Assembly: GCA_903875045.1 (NCBI GenBank) | Contig: CAIQUS010000033.1 | Span: forward strand, 1 to 35,977 | Source of the DNA: an uncultured Bacteroidales bacterium | GTDB taxonomy: Bacteria > Bacteroidota > Bacteroidia > Bacteroidales > FEN-979 | DNA length: 35,977 nucleotides | Direction of reading: 5' to 3' | In this document: positions 17,401 to 28,500 of the stretch, one piece after another | How the letters are laid out: the number at the start of each line of letters is the position of its first letter | How positions within the stretch are numbered: position 1 is the first letter of the stretch | Position numbers and translations under genes: made by a program | The notes under the pieces: generated by a model | What the model was told of the DNA's origin: nothing | What the model saw: only the letters and a program-made list of their open reading frames with translations | Database searches by the model: none

Positions 17401-19350
17401 ACAGTGAGACTTATGGCACTGAAATTCTTAAATGATACCGGGAATGGATCCACCTCTAATGCTATCTCAGCCATTGAATACGCCACAGATAATGGTGCCA
17501 CATTGACAAATAATAGTTGGGGAGGGGGATCCTTCAGTAGTACATTAAGAACGGCCATTCTGAATTCAAACATGATTTTTGCAGCCGCAGCCGGCAATGG
17601 AGGTTCAGATTATATTGGAGATGATAATGATGTAACTCCTCATTATCCATCCAGTTATGACTGTGACAATATAATTTCAATTGCCTCAATTGATCGCAAT
17701 AATATTATTGCAACCTCTTCCAATTTCGGGTTAACTTCTGTAGATGTAGGCGCTTATGGAGTCTCAATACTTTCAACCAAACCTGACAATGCAACGGCAA
17801 TTAATTTCGGATCCCCCGGACAAGGGCTGAGTTCCTCCTTTTATGGTATCATATCCGGAACATCAATGGCAACGCCTTTGGTGGCCGGGTTAGCCGCTCT
17901 GTTATACGCCAACAATCCAGCTTTATCATGGTCAACTGTAAAAACCACCATCATGAACACCGTGGTTCCAATTGCTGACCTTGATGGGGTTACCGTCAGC
18001 GGGGGTTGTATCAATGCCTATAATGCAATTAGCAATTCAGGCACCTCCGGATCCTTTACCATTCAAAATCTGGGTACAGGGAATTTATCAATTACTTCCA
18101 TCACTGATAATAAAACATGGCTGACAACTTCCGGATACCCATCCACGCCATTCACCATCACGCCATCAGGCTCACAAAGCATCACTGCCACTGTGAACTG
18201 GTCTCTGGTAGGTACCACAACACAAACAGGAATCATTACCATCCCGTCCAACGACCCGGATGAACCATCCGTGTCTGTTCAGGTAACTGCAATCCCGGTT
18301 TGCACTCCACCTGCTATTAACGGTACAACTCCAGGTTCAAGATGCGGTACAGGCACAATAACATTAGGCGCAACAGCCTCAACAGGAACCATCAACTGGT
18401 ATGCCGTGCCTGCAGGCGGTATTTCTCTTGGAACAGGAACATCTTACACGACACCATCGATTTCAGCAACAACCACCTATTACGTCGATGCAACAGCAAA
18501 TGGATGTACAACAAATGCAAGAACAGCCATATTGGCAACTGTTAAAACAGTGCCCACTATAACCGGTATAACTCCGGGGTCACGCTGTGGATCAGGTTCA
18601 GTAGTATTAGGTGCGGCCTCATCAGCAGGAACAATCAACTGGTATGCTGGTGCAGCTGGTGGTTCAATATTAGGGACAGGCGGTAACTTTATCACACCAT
18701 CCATTGCGACCACCACCACCTATTATGTTGATGCGACCTTGAATGGATGTACATCATCTTCAAGAACACCTGTAACAGCAACTATCAGTATCGTTTCCCC
18801 ACAAGTATCTGTGGTAAATGTTACAGTTTTCAATACCCAGAACAAATGCTATAATGCTACACAAACCATTGCGATAGCAGGCAATGGGACATCCTTTACA
18901 GTTCAGAATGGCGGATATGCTACCATGATGGCAGGTCAAAAAATCAATTATTTACCTGGAACAAGGGTTTACCCCGGAGGATATATGCATGGGTACCTCA
19001 TCAACAACCCGTGTTGCATTGCTGCCGGATTTGCTCCGTATATTTCTGAATCTATGTCTGTTATTGAAAATAGTGAAACACTTTTAAGCCCTGTCCTTCC
19101 CTCTGCTGATTTCAAAGTATATCCTAATCCAACATCCGGAAAGTTTATACTCGAAATAAATAGTAATCTGAAATCTTCCATCATGAAAGTTGAGATTTTC
19201 GGAATGCATGGAGAGATCATAACATCCGCTGTTATGATGGGTGATAGAAAACATGAGTTTTCAATCACAGATGAACCATCCGGAATCTACTTTATCCGGG
19301 TAATTTCAGGGAACAAAACAATGGCCGGAAAAATTATTAAACTGGATTAA
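14425..19350 (+). CDS. Secreted subtilisin-like (S8) protease with N-terminal CARDB array and T9SS type A sorting domain
   Basis: 1641 residues from ATG 14425. A signal peptide (1-25) and linker lead to five CARDB-type adhesion domains (99-733), a propeptide-like segment (about 792-865, KELLIKFIGNTELS..., resembling fervidolysin-type prodomains) and an S8 catalytic domain (about 870-1195). The catalytic residues are all present: D914 (VGIIDSGID), H969 (NGHGTHVAGT), oxyanion N1030 (NNSWGGG) and S1147 (SGTSMATPLVAG). Then come an ASH-like domain (1210-1290), two Ig-like units (1294-1374, 1376-1456, both with GSRCG and NWYA), a [15 protein letters not shown] module (1457-1540) and a sorting tail (KVYPNPTSG..., ending KIIKLD). 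The last two closely match those of the M23 peptidase. An extracellular protease on the cell surface is the likely role. Placing CARDB domains before the propeptide is unusual. Confidence 0.95.
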   Translation: MKKAFLLRLVCLSTFWMWITTAKTQEYKNEPLIFSESLNENNALRDASPGEVATFIHAVDSVTETTVNEINVSPVKNIEPQSKNPDNNNLPLKTTLAGVNLTPYQPAGWDDRIVLSTVTGTNTSASTIYSNQTIYLDWAAINNGTLNITQTFYTKLYVDGTLKATYSTAGLNANYYASITDAVIGTLSAGTHTFKIVVDANYNVTETNESDNEYTRSKTITAAVCVNLTPYQPSGWDDKIVLSTVTGTNTTTTTIYDNQTIYLDWAVINNGTCNILQTFYYKLYVDGGLLTTYSSPGLNANSYAAITDATIGPLSAGSHTFKIVADANANVPETNESDNEYTRTKTITISVCPNLTPYQPSGWDDKIVLSTVTGTNTSATTIYDNQTIYLDWAVINSGTCNIPQTFYYKLYVDGGLLTTYSSPGLNANTYAAITDAAIGPLSAGSHTFKIVADANANVTETNESDNEYTRTKTITVSVCANLTPYQPSGWDDKIVLSTVTGTNTSATTIYDNQTIYLDWAVINSGTCNIPQTFYYKLYVDGGLLTTYSNPGLNANTYAAITDAAIGPLSAGSHTFKIVADANGNVTETNESDNEYTRTKIITVLVCVNLTPYQPSGWDDKIVLSTIAGTSISATTIYNNQPIYLDWAVINSGTCNITQTYYYKLYVDGGLFNTYSSPGLNANTYAAVTDAIIGPLSAGSHTFKIVADANGTITETNESDNEYSRTKTIQIQSIPDINVIPASITINQQADSPNTPANNPDIQKKTNGSMVGLSSLEKSKLLSEQLSGNYIEKELLIKFIGNTELSAVSGFERDHSLIRIKKFSIVPDLYHYRINDSTTVATISTKLLNNPLIEIVEPNSIYSATVNTPNDPGFPGLYGMHNTGQDGGTSDADIDAPEAWDISTGSSTVVVGIIDSGIDDDHPDLEANMWTNPGEIPGNGVDDDNNGYIDDIHGWDWAYNDNTPTDFNGHGTHVAGTVGAVGNNSIGVTGVCRTVRLMALKFLNDTGNGSTSNAISAIEYATDNGATLTNNSWGGGSFSSTLRTAILNSNMIFAAAAGNGGSDYIGDDNDVTPHYPSSYDCDNIISIASIDRNNIIATSSNFGLTSVDVGAYGVSILSTKPDNATAINFGSPGQGLSSSFYGIISGTSMATPLVAGLAALLYANNPALSWSTVKTTIMNTVVPIADLDGVTVSGGCINAYNAISNSGTSGSFTIQNLGTGNLSITSITDNKTWLTTSGYPSTPFTITPSGSQSITATVNWSLVGTTTQTGIITIPSNDPDEPSVSVQVTAIPVCTPPAINGTTPGSRCGTGTITLGATASTGTINWYAVPAGGISLGTGTSYTTPSISATTTYYVDATANGCTTNARTAILATVKTVPTITGITPGSRCGSGSVVLGAASSAGTINWYAGAAGGSILGTGGNFITPSIATTTTYYVDATLNGCTSSSRTPVTATISIVSPQVSVVNVTVFNTQNKCYNATQTIAIAGNGTSFTVQNGGYATMMAGQKINYLPGTRVYPGGYMHGYLINNPCCIAAGFAPYISESMSVIENSETLLSPVLPSADFKVYPNPTSGKFILEINSNLKSSIMKVEIFGMHGEIITSAVMMGDRKHEFSITDEPSGIYFIRVISGNKTMAGKIIKLD
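14719..16623 (+). repeat. Five CARDB repeats with an exact 381-bp period
   Basis: Units begin at 14719, 15100, 15481, 15862 and 16243, each exactly 381 bp (127 codons) with no indel. The protein unit starts NLTPYQPSGWDDKIVLST, contains YDNQTIYLDWAVIN and SAGSHTFKIVADAN, and ends ETNESDNEYTRTKTI. Units 3 and 4 are almost identical at DNA level, while unit 1 is the most diverged. Confidence 0.95.
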
Positions 19351-19398
19351 ACAGGAATTTCAGGAAGCAGCCATTTAAAATTCCATAAAAGGGGGTTG

Positions 19399-19419
19399 TC
19401 TCCCTCAATCGGAGATTTT
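19399..19419 (+). terminator. Weak candidate terminator between convergent genes
   Basis: TCTCC and GGAGA can pair (5 bp) around a 7-nt loop, followed by TTTT, in the 72-bp gap after the subtilase stop. The stem is short, so this is only a candidate for the plus-strand transcript. Confidence 0.3.
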
Positions 19420-19422
19420 CAA

Positions 19423-22392
19423 TTATGGCTTATACACCACACCAAAATTCTTCTTGCCATCCAGTTCGATACGCATCGGTTTATCAAACCGGACATGACG
19501 AATGTATTCATCTTCGAAAAAAGCCGGCTGGTTGTTGAGAAATTCGAGATTGTAAAAACCATCCTGGATGAATGGATTAATGGTAAAATAACCCACACGA
19601 AAGGATGTCAGATTCTGGAAGAAGTGAGTACCCTGACTGGGGTCAATCCGGTAGTGGTCAAGGCCTGATTCCACAATCACACGGGCCGCGCTGATCTGTG
19701 GCCATTTTACCGGAATGCCAAGTGTGAAATCATTTGTTCCCCATCGCCCCGGGCCTACCAGTACATAGTTTTTCTTTTCCTGCAAAAATCTCTCATTTAC
19801 CTTATCAAGCCTGTCGGCAATCTCAACACTCTTTAGTGAATCGAACATGTCGGGCTTCACATATACAAAATCATAAATCCCCTTGATAATACCGTTTCCA
19901 AGGGACGTATGCGAGATCAGCAGCGTATCATCGGCGTGAACGTTCTCCGGTTTTAAATTGATACTTTCATCCTGGCCGGCAATCGGACGGATCTGCAGCA
20001 GGCTGAATACCTTTGGCTGTCCCTTGGGCATATCAAGATTCACCGCAAATTCGATCTCAATCGGTTTGTTCATTTCGCGTTGTCCGATCTCGAGAACCTG
20101 TTTTAAAATAGCTGCCAGCGGAAAGGTATCGTGGTTAAGCAACTGCGAAAAGGTGATAATCCGTCTCCCCTCGGCGAGGGTTCCGTCTTTCAGCTGATTG
20201 CTTTCGAAATCGAAGGTTGATGCAACTAATTTCAATGCATGATCTTCCTCGGCATCCTTAATCCTTAATTTCATCAGATTCACCGTATCATCGGTGTCAG
20301 GTGAAAAACTGTCAGGACGCAGGTCAAGTGCAAAAAAGAATTTCTGTGTATCGGTTAGTGCCATTTCAGGGCTGGACAGCTGAAGGATTTTTTTTGGATA
20401 TTTCGGTGAAAACCGGATTCCATTCCCGCCATCCACAATGTATTTTCCCAATCCAAAAGCAATATTCGCGATTCCATCGCCTGGTTTCTCAGGATCCAAC
20501 GGATAAAAATTAACTGAACGTGCCACCCCCGAAATCACAGGATAAAAACGGTTACCATACTGTCTTCCTGTCACTTCCTGTAAAACAATGGCCATTTTTT
20601 CCTCATCGATCATGTTGAGGGTTGCGGCCATATATGATTTGCTGTCCTTAAAATATGCCGAAGCATATACGCTCTTGATCGCCTCACTCAATTTATCGAT
20701 CATCACCCGTTCATTGAATTTGATGTTCGGGATCATGTAGGTCGAATAAATTCCTGCAAATGGCTGATAATGCGAATCTTCCAATAAACTGGATGATCGG
20801 ATGGCAATGGGATTATGGAGACAGGAGATGAAGCGGTAGAGGTCTTCATGGATGCGGTATGGTAACCTGGATTTAACAAACCGGGTGAGGATTTCCTTGT
20901 CGCTGCGGTCGGATAAAGCAATCTCGTAAAGGTTGTTCTCCTCCATGAATTCATCAAAAATATCGGTACCAAGTACCACCGTACGTGGAATTGTGATCAG
21001 AACATCCTCATAATGGTTTGTGAGGCGGTTGCGCTTGATCAGGGAATCGAGAAAAGCCAGTCCACGGGCTTTTCCGCCAATAGAACCCTCGCCAATTCTG
21101 GCGAATTGAAGGTATTCATCATAACGCTCGCGGTCGAAATCGGCAATAACTCCCTTGGCTTTATTAATCCGGAAAGCTGTGATGGCATCAAACAGATATC
21201 TTTTGGCATCATCCATGTCATTTGCAAAAGCCGTGACCGACACATCCCTGAACATCTCCGCGATCGGAAACAGTGCCCGTGCATTGAGCCATTTCGAAAA
21301 ATGGTTGCGTTGCATGTGATAAAGCAGCGAATCATCGGGGATTTCGAATATCTTATTTTGCAATGATTTCAGATCGGCCGCACGGGTAATTTCCCGCCCG
21401 TTTTTCGGATCAATGAAAATAAAATCGCCAAATGAAAAATGTTCGGTGATGAAGTTTCTTAGTTCAATGGATAAGGTTTTAGAATTTTTATTCAGGAACC
21501 CGACTTTCATTTCATTCGCCAGGGATTCATATTCAACATCTGTAGACTGAAACAAGATTGGCATGTATTCATCTTCAGACCGTACCTTTTCCACAAATTT
21601 AATTCCGGCGGTTTTATCTGTCTCCCCTGCCCTCATGAATGAGATGTCGGTGATGATGCCCAGGAGGTTGTTTTTATATTTTTCCCACATGGTTACAGCC
21701 TGTTCATAGTTGGTTGCCAGCAATATTTTTGTGCGGCCCCGCATCCTAAGCATTCTGTTGTGCTCATTCAATCCTTCAGACATGAAGATTTTTGATTGTT
21801 TGAGCAATATTTTATAGATGTTGGGAAGATACGAAGAGTAGAACCGGATGGAGTCTTCCACCAATAAAATCGCCTGAACACCCTGGAGCAGATCCTGGTC
21901 AATGTTCATTTTATCCTCGATCAGTTTGATAATTGCAAGCAGAATACCGGCATTGCCTAACCAACAAAAAACATAGTCAATGGCACTGAGGTCCTTTTCA
22001 GCAAGTTTCATATTGACTTCCCTGGAGAATGGGGTCAGCACAACGATTGGAATCCGGGGGTACCGTTTTTTGATCCGCATGGCAATGTCGAAAGTATCGG
22101 TTTTCTCAATGTTGAGCATGGAGATGACCAATTCAATCCGTTTATCATCCAGTACCTCGAATGCCTCTTCCTCAGAGGTTACCTTGATGAATTGTGGCGG
22201 GTAACGGAGGTTAAGCGAGACATACTCCATAAAAATCGTTTCATCAATACGCCCGTCCTCCTCCAGCATAAAGGAGTCGTATGTACTTGAAATCAGCAGG
22301 ATCTGATAAATCCGGCGTTTCATCAAAAGGTTGAAAGAAGTATCGATGAAGTAATATTTCTTCGGATCGAGGGCATTTTGTGAAATGGACAT
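19423..22392 (-). CDS. Receiver-domain / PEP-synthase-type (PPDK_N) nucleotide-binding fusion protein
   Basis: 989 residues from ATG 22392. An in-frame TTG at 22416 would add eight residues, but the ATG fits family starts better. No signal peptide, so it is cytoplasmic. Residues about 20-160 form a receiver-like fold lacking the usual phosphoacceptor Asp (VISMLNI). Residues about 170-315 form a second receiver with the key residues: E179/D180 (LLVEDS), D249 (IITDISF) and K302 (FLNKNS). The C-terminal two thirds match the ATP-grasp-like domain of PEP synthase/pyruvate phosphate dikinase (GSIGGKARGLAFL at about 435, AIRSSSLLEDSHYQPFAGIY at about 530). The PEP-utilising swivelling His domain and the TIM-barrel domain are absent, so it cannot be a complete PEP synthase. 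Close relatives are common in Bacteroidales with unproven function. It faces the subtilase gene convergently. Confidence 0.92.
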   Translation of the reverse strand: MSISQNALDPKKYYFIDTSFNLLMKRRIYQILLISSTYDSFMLEEDGRIDETIFMEYVSLNLRYPPQFIKVTSEEEAFEVLDDKRIELVISMLNIEKTDTFDIAMRIKKRYPRIPIVVLTPFSREVNMKLAEKDLSAIDYVFCWLGNAGILLAIIKLIEDKMNIDQDLLQGVQAILLVEDSIRFYSSYLPNIYKILLKQSKIFMSEGLNEHNRMLRMRGRTKILLATNYEQAVTMWEKYKNNLLGIITDISFMRAGETDKTAGIKFVEKVRSEDEYMPILFQSTDVEYESLANEMKVGFLNKNSKTLSIELRNFITEHFSFGDFIFIDPKNGREITRAADLKSLQNKIFEIPDDSLLYHMQRNHFSKWLNARALFPIAEMFRDVSVTAFANDMDDAKRYLFDAITAFRINKAKGVIADFDRERYDEYLQFARIGEGSIGGKARGLAFLDSLIKRNRLTNHYEDVLITIPRTVVLGTDIFDEFMEENNLYEIALSDRSDKEILTRFVKSRLPYRIHEDLYRFISCLHNPIAIRSSSLLEDSHYQPFAGIYSTYMIPNIKFNERVMIDKLSEAIKSVYASAYFKDSKSYMAATLNMIDEEKMAIVLQEVTGRQYGNRFYPVISGVARSVNFYPLDPEKPGDGIANIAFGLGKYIVDGGNGIRFSPKYPKKILQLSSPEMALTDTQKFFFALDLRPDSFSPDTDDTVNLMKLRIKDAEEDHALKLVASTFDFESNQLKDGTLAEGRRIITFSQLLNHDTFPLAAILKQVLEIGQREMNKPIEIEFAVNLDMPKGQPKVFSLLQIRPIAGQDESINLKPENVHADDTLLISHTSLGNGIIKGIYDFVYVKPDMFDSLKSVEIADRLDKVNERFLQEKKNYVLVGPGRWGTNDFTLGIPVKWPQISAARVIVESGLDHYRIDPSQGTHFFQNLTSFRVGYFTINPFIQDGFYNLEFLNNQPAFFEDEYIRHVRFDKPMRIELDGKKNFGVVYKP

Positions 22393-22413
22393 AGAAATAC
22401 GCTTTGTGAAGTT

Positions 22414-22421
22414 CAAAAATA
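22414..22421 (-). promoter_or_regulatory. Possible -7 element for the receiver/PPDK_N gene
   Basis: On the minus strand it reads TATTTTTG, matching TAnnTTTG, 22 bp before ATG 22392. No clear -33 element is present. It lies just beyond the terminator of the upstream gene, so a promoter is needed near here. Confidence 0.35.
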
Positions 22422-22456
22422 AAAATCTTTTCCGGGAAAGGGCTGAATTATTTTCG

Positions 22457-22503
22457 AAAAAAAACCGGGAGGGAGATCATTCACTGACCTCACCTCCCGG
22501 TTT
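22457..22503 (-). terminator. Rho-independent terminator of the giant SprB-repeat gene
   Basis: In minus-strand sense, AAACCGGGAGG (22503-22493) pairs perfectly with CCTCCCGGTTT (22472-22462), an 11-bp stem around a 20-nt loop, followed by a run of T. It lies 40 bp after the TAA at 22543. Confidence 0.85.
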
Positions 22504-22542
22504 GATTTTATCAGGTCATCTGGTGATAACCTGTGTGATTGG

Positions 22543-25500
22543 TTACCGTGTAAAGACCATTTTGTTAACCTTTACATAAGTATCCGTTGAACTGTCGAAG
22601 ATGATTTTGTAGAGGTATACCCCTGGCGTCATGTTCAATCCGGCAGGATCTACCGTAACCGTATATGAACCTGCATTTTCAGTCTGGTCGACCAGTGTGC
22701 GGATTGTATGCCCGTACAGATCGGTCAGCACAAGGGTAGCATGGCCCGATTCAGGTAATGTATACACGATATTAGTGGTTCCTGAGAACGGGTTCGGATA
22801 ATTGTACAGCGATATTTCCTGAGAACCACCGGGGGTAACCACATTTGGCATCTTCAGATCGAAATTGTCATAAGGATTGGCCAGAACATCGGTAAACTCA
22901 CTGCCCGGTTGAATATGGAATACCCGTGAAGGTTCCGTAATCTTATCCTTCGTCCTCATGTTCAGACTCAGCAAAAGATCGTTGGTATTCACCTTCATTG
23001 GTTTGGTATCCGACCATGCAACAGCAATTTTTCCATTGCCAAATGAATATTTCAGGCCCTCAGAATTGCTGGTGATATCTATCACTTCAAAACGGTCCTG
23101 ATCGTAACCAAGGAAGAGGGTCATGGCACCAAGTTCGGCCTCCCTGCTGCTATGGATGTCATAGGTAAACGGTTCGCTTACAGGGACTCGCATTACACCA
23201 TCTTCAATGAGTGACAGGAAGGTGGTTTCTTTGTATCCCATCGGGATGAAGGAATTATTTACATCCCCAAAACAAAGTGCTGTCAGGTTAAGTGAAGTAT
23301 TCGGGGATGTGAAGGTCGTATCCTTGATTTTCCAGTCGCCCGCCGGGTAGGAGGTGATTGATCCGACTGTTCTCAGTTTGATGTAGAGCGCATCCAGTCC
23401 GCTAATGGTTAAACTTGCATTGACATCCGCAACAATCTGCTGGAAAGCGTTCATCGGGTAACTTGATAAAACAAACAACTGAACAAGTAAAGCATCTGTT
23501 GCGTTGTTTCCACCCCAGGTTCCGTTATAACTCCCACTGATACTATAAGTGCCATTGGGAACATTTGTGAAGGCATAATATCCGGGCTCGCCATTGGCAG
23601 GATTGTTAATAGTCACTGTATTGCCGACAATTGCATTGGATGAATTCCGCAATTGCAGAGCTACTCCGTTCAACCTGGTCTGATAGACATTGTCGTACGA
23701 CATATAGCCCGCAATGTCGACATTCAACCCTGGTATAATTGATATCGGAAGGGTGTAGGTCCCGGTGCATCCGTTGAAAGTTTCTGAAACAGAAACTGAT
23801 CCGCAGCCACAGGAAGGATAAGCCCCCCATGTTACCGTGATACAGTGCGTACCCTGACCGGAACTCACAGTGCCGCCAATAACAGTCCATGAATAAAGAT
23901 GGCCTGCATAGTCGGGCGTACAGTACTGTGTATTTGCTTGCCCTGCTGTAACCTCCTGCGGACCGGTAATGATTGGCGCCGGTACAGGACTGATCACAAT
24001 CGGGATAAACGTTGTCAGCACACATGGTTTGGAATCCGTCACGGTCAGCCACACCTTGCCGTTGGTGCAGCACGACCAGTTCACGGTAATGGATATGGTA
24101 TTCTGACCGGAAATAATTGTCCCTCCTTCAACGGCCCATTGGTAAGTTACAGGTGCCAGATAGCTGCCACCTACGGTAGCAGTATAAACAGCATTTGAAT
24201 ACGGTGCATTCAGGTTGCAACAGGCCGAAGTCGGTCCGTTAATTCCGATTGACCATGCTTCAGGCTGAGTAACGGACCAAGTCTGTATCAATGAACAGGA
24301 ATGTTCATCGGAAACTGTCACCGTATAGGTCCCGGCTGTAAGTCCGGTTGCGACATTCGTTGTCTGTGCATTGTTCCACAAATAGTTGTATGGGGTCACC
24401 CCTCCGTCTGCGGTCAGTGAAATGATACCGGTATTGTAGGTGTAACAATTCACATTGGTAATGACAGAAGATACAATGGATAACTTGGAGGGTTCAGTAA
24501 TTACCGCGCTGGCCCATGCAGAACAAGTATTGGCATCAGTGACAGTTACTGAATAGGTGCCTGCTGTCAAACCGGTTGCAGTGGCAGCTGTTTGAGAATT
24601 ATTCCATAAATAGGAATATGGCGGCACTCCGCCGCTGGTAACAGAGGCCGTGATACTCCCGCTGTTAGACCCGTTACAATCCACATTCGTAACACTCAGT
24701 GTAAGAACTGGTGGCGGACTGAAAGTCAATACCATAAAATCCTCATCAATTGCAGGGCCACATGGGCTGCAGCAGCCGATCGAATCTTTGATGGTAAGCG
24801 TGACATGTCCTGCCAAAATATCGGCCGGACTTGGTGTATAGATCGGATGAAGAATATTGGTAAAATTGAAAGTACCTGTCCCGCTCGTTTTCCATAACCG
24901 TGTCACACATGGGTCAGTTGTTCCACTTGAACCTGAAATATAATAAGGGGAACCGCCGCACACAACCGCATCCGGTCCTGCGTTAACATCAAGCGGTGCA
25001 TAAACTGTGATTACACAAGTGTCATTATTAAGCGGTGAATTACAAGCTCCATTCGTGACTGTCCACAGGAATTTATACGTACCCGGGTCGGTGTACCAGA
25101 TCCTGGTATGCGGATTATGAATGCTGTCGATGGTATGAGGTGGTGTTCCGGCAACCGGTGTCCATGTTCCAGAACCATATAACGGGTGAGTGCCGTTCAT
25201 GATAACCACATTTAATGGATAGGATTTTAAACAAACATTCTTGTCGGTGCCTGCGTAAGGTACAGACGGATAATGGAAGTTATACAACTTCATCGTATCA
25301 GAATAGCTGCAAGAACCAACCGTAACGGTAAATTTAAAAACATAAGGAACCGAATCAGCCATCTGTATCCCATAGACCAGATAACCATTTAGCGCAGGAA
25401 TGTAATAGAAGAATACCGGGTTTGCTCCGCTAACCTGCGACCAAACACCTGCTGGTTGCGGATCCCCGTAAATGACCGCATAGGTTTGCTGACATAAACT

Positions 25501-28500
25501 CTGATCAGGTCCTGCATTTACGGTTACCTGGGCTGGTTGGGTGATCACTGCTGTTGCTGTGGCATTTACGGAACATACGTCTGTTACTGTCACAACATAA
25601 GTTCCGGCTATTAGCCCAGTGGCCATATAGCTGGTTTGTGCGGCGGCATCATTCCAGAGGTAGCTATAAGGGGTGGAACCTCCTGATACGGTAACCGTGG
25701 CACTGCCATCGTTACCGCCGAAGCAGGTTACATCTACATGTGATATGGGCACTGAAAGTGCTGCCGGTCCGGTAATTTCAACCGTCGATGTAATCGTACA
25801 TGTATTGGCATCCGTTACTGTTACAGTATAAGAACCTGCGGCAAGCCCGGTTGCAGGATTGCCATGTTGTACCGGGGATGTATTCCAATCATAGCTGTAA
25901 GGTGTTGTACCTCCGGTAACCGTAACCGTCGCAGTACCATTGTTGGCACCGAAACATTGTAAGTTGGTATGTGCAATAACTATCGAAAGTGCCTGGGGTT
26001 GTGTGAGGGTTACAGATGCCGTAGCTGATGCACAAGTGCTGCCATCGGTCACTGTAACGGTGTAGGTGCCTGCTGTAAGGCCGCTCGCAACATTGGTGAT
26101 TTGGGCCGGGACCGTATTCCACAAATAGGAATAGGAGGAGGTACCGCCTGATGCAGAAACTGTTGCACTGCCATTGTTGCTGCCATAGCAGTGGATATTG
26201 GTGTGATTAATGATGTTGGCTGTAAGAACCGGTATGATCGTTACAACTCCTGGTTTATAATAATCTACGAAAGGAATATCACAAAACGGGGTATAACCTG
26301 GGGCAACATCTGTGTACTCACAGAAGGTTCCCTGAACATTTTCATCAAAAGTGATTGTTGAGGATGTTGCACCGCTAACGACATCAAATCTAACCGAAAA
26401 CAAGGTGGCTCCATCAGCCAGGGTTACGCCGTCTGTTGGCACAAGTCCGTAAGCAGACAGGACGATGGTACCGGGGGTGGCAGTATTCATCAGCCAGGTT
26501 CCCCAGGCATCGATACCCGGTTGCAATGACCCGGGCACAAGGGTAGGCACGGTCAGTTTAGTATTGTCATACGTAAGATGTAACTGTAAACCTCCGACAT
26601 TGTTAAAAGACGAAACTTTGACCGGCACATCCACTGTCGTGGCTCCGGAGCAGACGGTCACATTGGTTATGGTTGTAACAGGTCCGGCCCTCATTTCATT
26701 AATCAAGGCAGATGCTGTGGCAACACAGGAGTTGGCATCGGTCACTGTGACGGTATAGGTACCCGCCGTAAGAAGTGCAGCTGTTGGTGTGTTTTGTCCA
26801 TCATTCCACAAGTACGTGTAAGCGCTGCTCCATCCACCTTCTGCACTCACTGTTGCAGATCCGTTGCTCCCCCCGGCACATGTTACCGGATTGATTTGTG
26901 AGATCGAAACCGACAGTGGCCCGGAAGGCTGTAATATCTCAACAGTAGCTGTTGCCGCGCAGCTTCCTGCATCGGAAACCTGTACGGCATAGATACCTGC
27001 TGAAAGTCCGCTTGCCACATTGCTATATTGCGGCGGAGTTGAATTCCAGTAATACGAATAGGCTGAATTTCCGCCAGCCACGGTTACTGTTGCACTGCCA
27101 CTGCTGCTGCCAAAGCATTGTACGTCGGTATGCGTGGTGATGCCTGCGGTTATTACCGGGTTGATCTTTACATTGCCATTTTTAAAGTAATCCCCAAACG
27201 GATTTCTGCAATATACAAATTCTCCGAATTGAGTGCCATATTCACAAGCAGTGGGGGGTAGTTCATTCCATGTCAATGCGGTAGAAGTAACCGGTTCAAG
27301 CGCCTTGAATGTGACGTACACAAGGTCAGATGCATCAGGCAATGAAAATGCCGTTGTCCCTCCAAAGGCGGCAATGGTGACCTTCCCGGAAACCGAATAA
27401 TTGAAATCAGGTGCCCAATCCGCAGGTATAAGGTTGTTGGTTACACCCATTACCTGTAAATAAGCCGTGTTGTAGGAGAAGGTGAGGTTGATGGCGCCCA
27501 CTTCTGAAAAATTATCCACCGTTAAGGGAAGGGTGAATTCCAGCTGGTCGCAAACCTCAAGAGACCCGATGGTTGTGACAGGACCTCCCGGAAGTTGCTC
27601 TACCGCTGCAGTGGCTGTCATCGTACATCCGTTGAAATCTGTTACCGTGACCATATATATCCCAGCAGTTAATCCGGTGGCCATATCTGTGGTTTGTACC
27701 GGAACCGTATTCCATGAATAAGTATAGTCAGGCGTGCCATCCGAGGCCGTTACCGTGGCAATTCCATCGGCACTGCATGTGACCGGTTTACTTTGAAAAG
27801 CGGTAGCGACAAGGAGGGTTGGCTGTGTGATGGTCACTTCGGCGGTTGCGGCAGCACAAGTGCTCCCATCGGTAACGGTAACAGTATAGGTTCCGGCAGT
27901 AAGGCCATCAGCTTTGATGGTGTTTTGAACCGGGACAGTATTCCACAGGTAAGAATAGGATGATGTTCCGCCTGACGCACTGACTGTTGCGCTGCCATTG
28001 CTGCCACCAAAGCAACTTACATCAGATGTGGCACTTATGGAGGCTGTCAGGACCGGGTATAGCGTAACAACACCAGCTTTATAATAATCAGCAAACGGTT
28101 TATCACAGAAGGGAATAAAATCAGGGGCAACATCCGTATATTCACAATAGGTTCCCTGCGGACTTTCATCAAAATTAATCGTTGAGGATGTTGTACCACT
28201 TACAACACTGAATCTCAAGGAAAAAAGGGTGGTGCCATCGGCCAGGGTTACTCCATTATTGGGTAAAAGCCCGTAGGCGGACAGGGTGATGGTGCCGGCA
28301 GTAGCCGTATTAATGAGGAAGGTCCCCCAGGCATCAATATCCGGGTGCAATGACCCAGGTACCAAAACTGGTGATGTCAATTCACCATTTACATACGAAA
28401 AATGTAATTGGAAACCGCCAACATTGTTAAATGAAGAAACTTTAACTGGCACATCCACGCTTGTGGTACCCGGGCAAAGGTTCAAAGTCGAAATTGTTGT

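Noticed and set aside
19423-22392. Annotation as phosphoenolpyruvate synthase
   Set aside because: The swivelling His domain and PEP-binding barrel are missing and the N-terminus holds receiver domains, so the full reaction is not possible for this protein alone.
22457-22503. Inverted repeat as an IS or integration site
   Set aside because: It has a perfect stem followed by a T run just after a stop codon, with no direct repeats or transposase nearby; a terminator explains it.
23606-24073. Minus-strand ORF of 155 codons inside the SprB-repeat gene
   Set aside because: It is a shifted-frame shadow of the repeat protein; composition follows the frame shift of PKD-like sequence.
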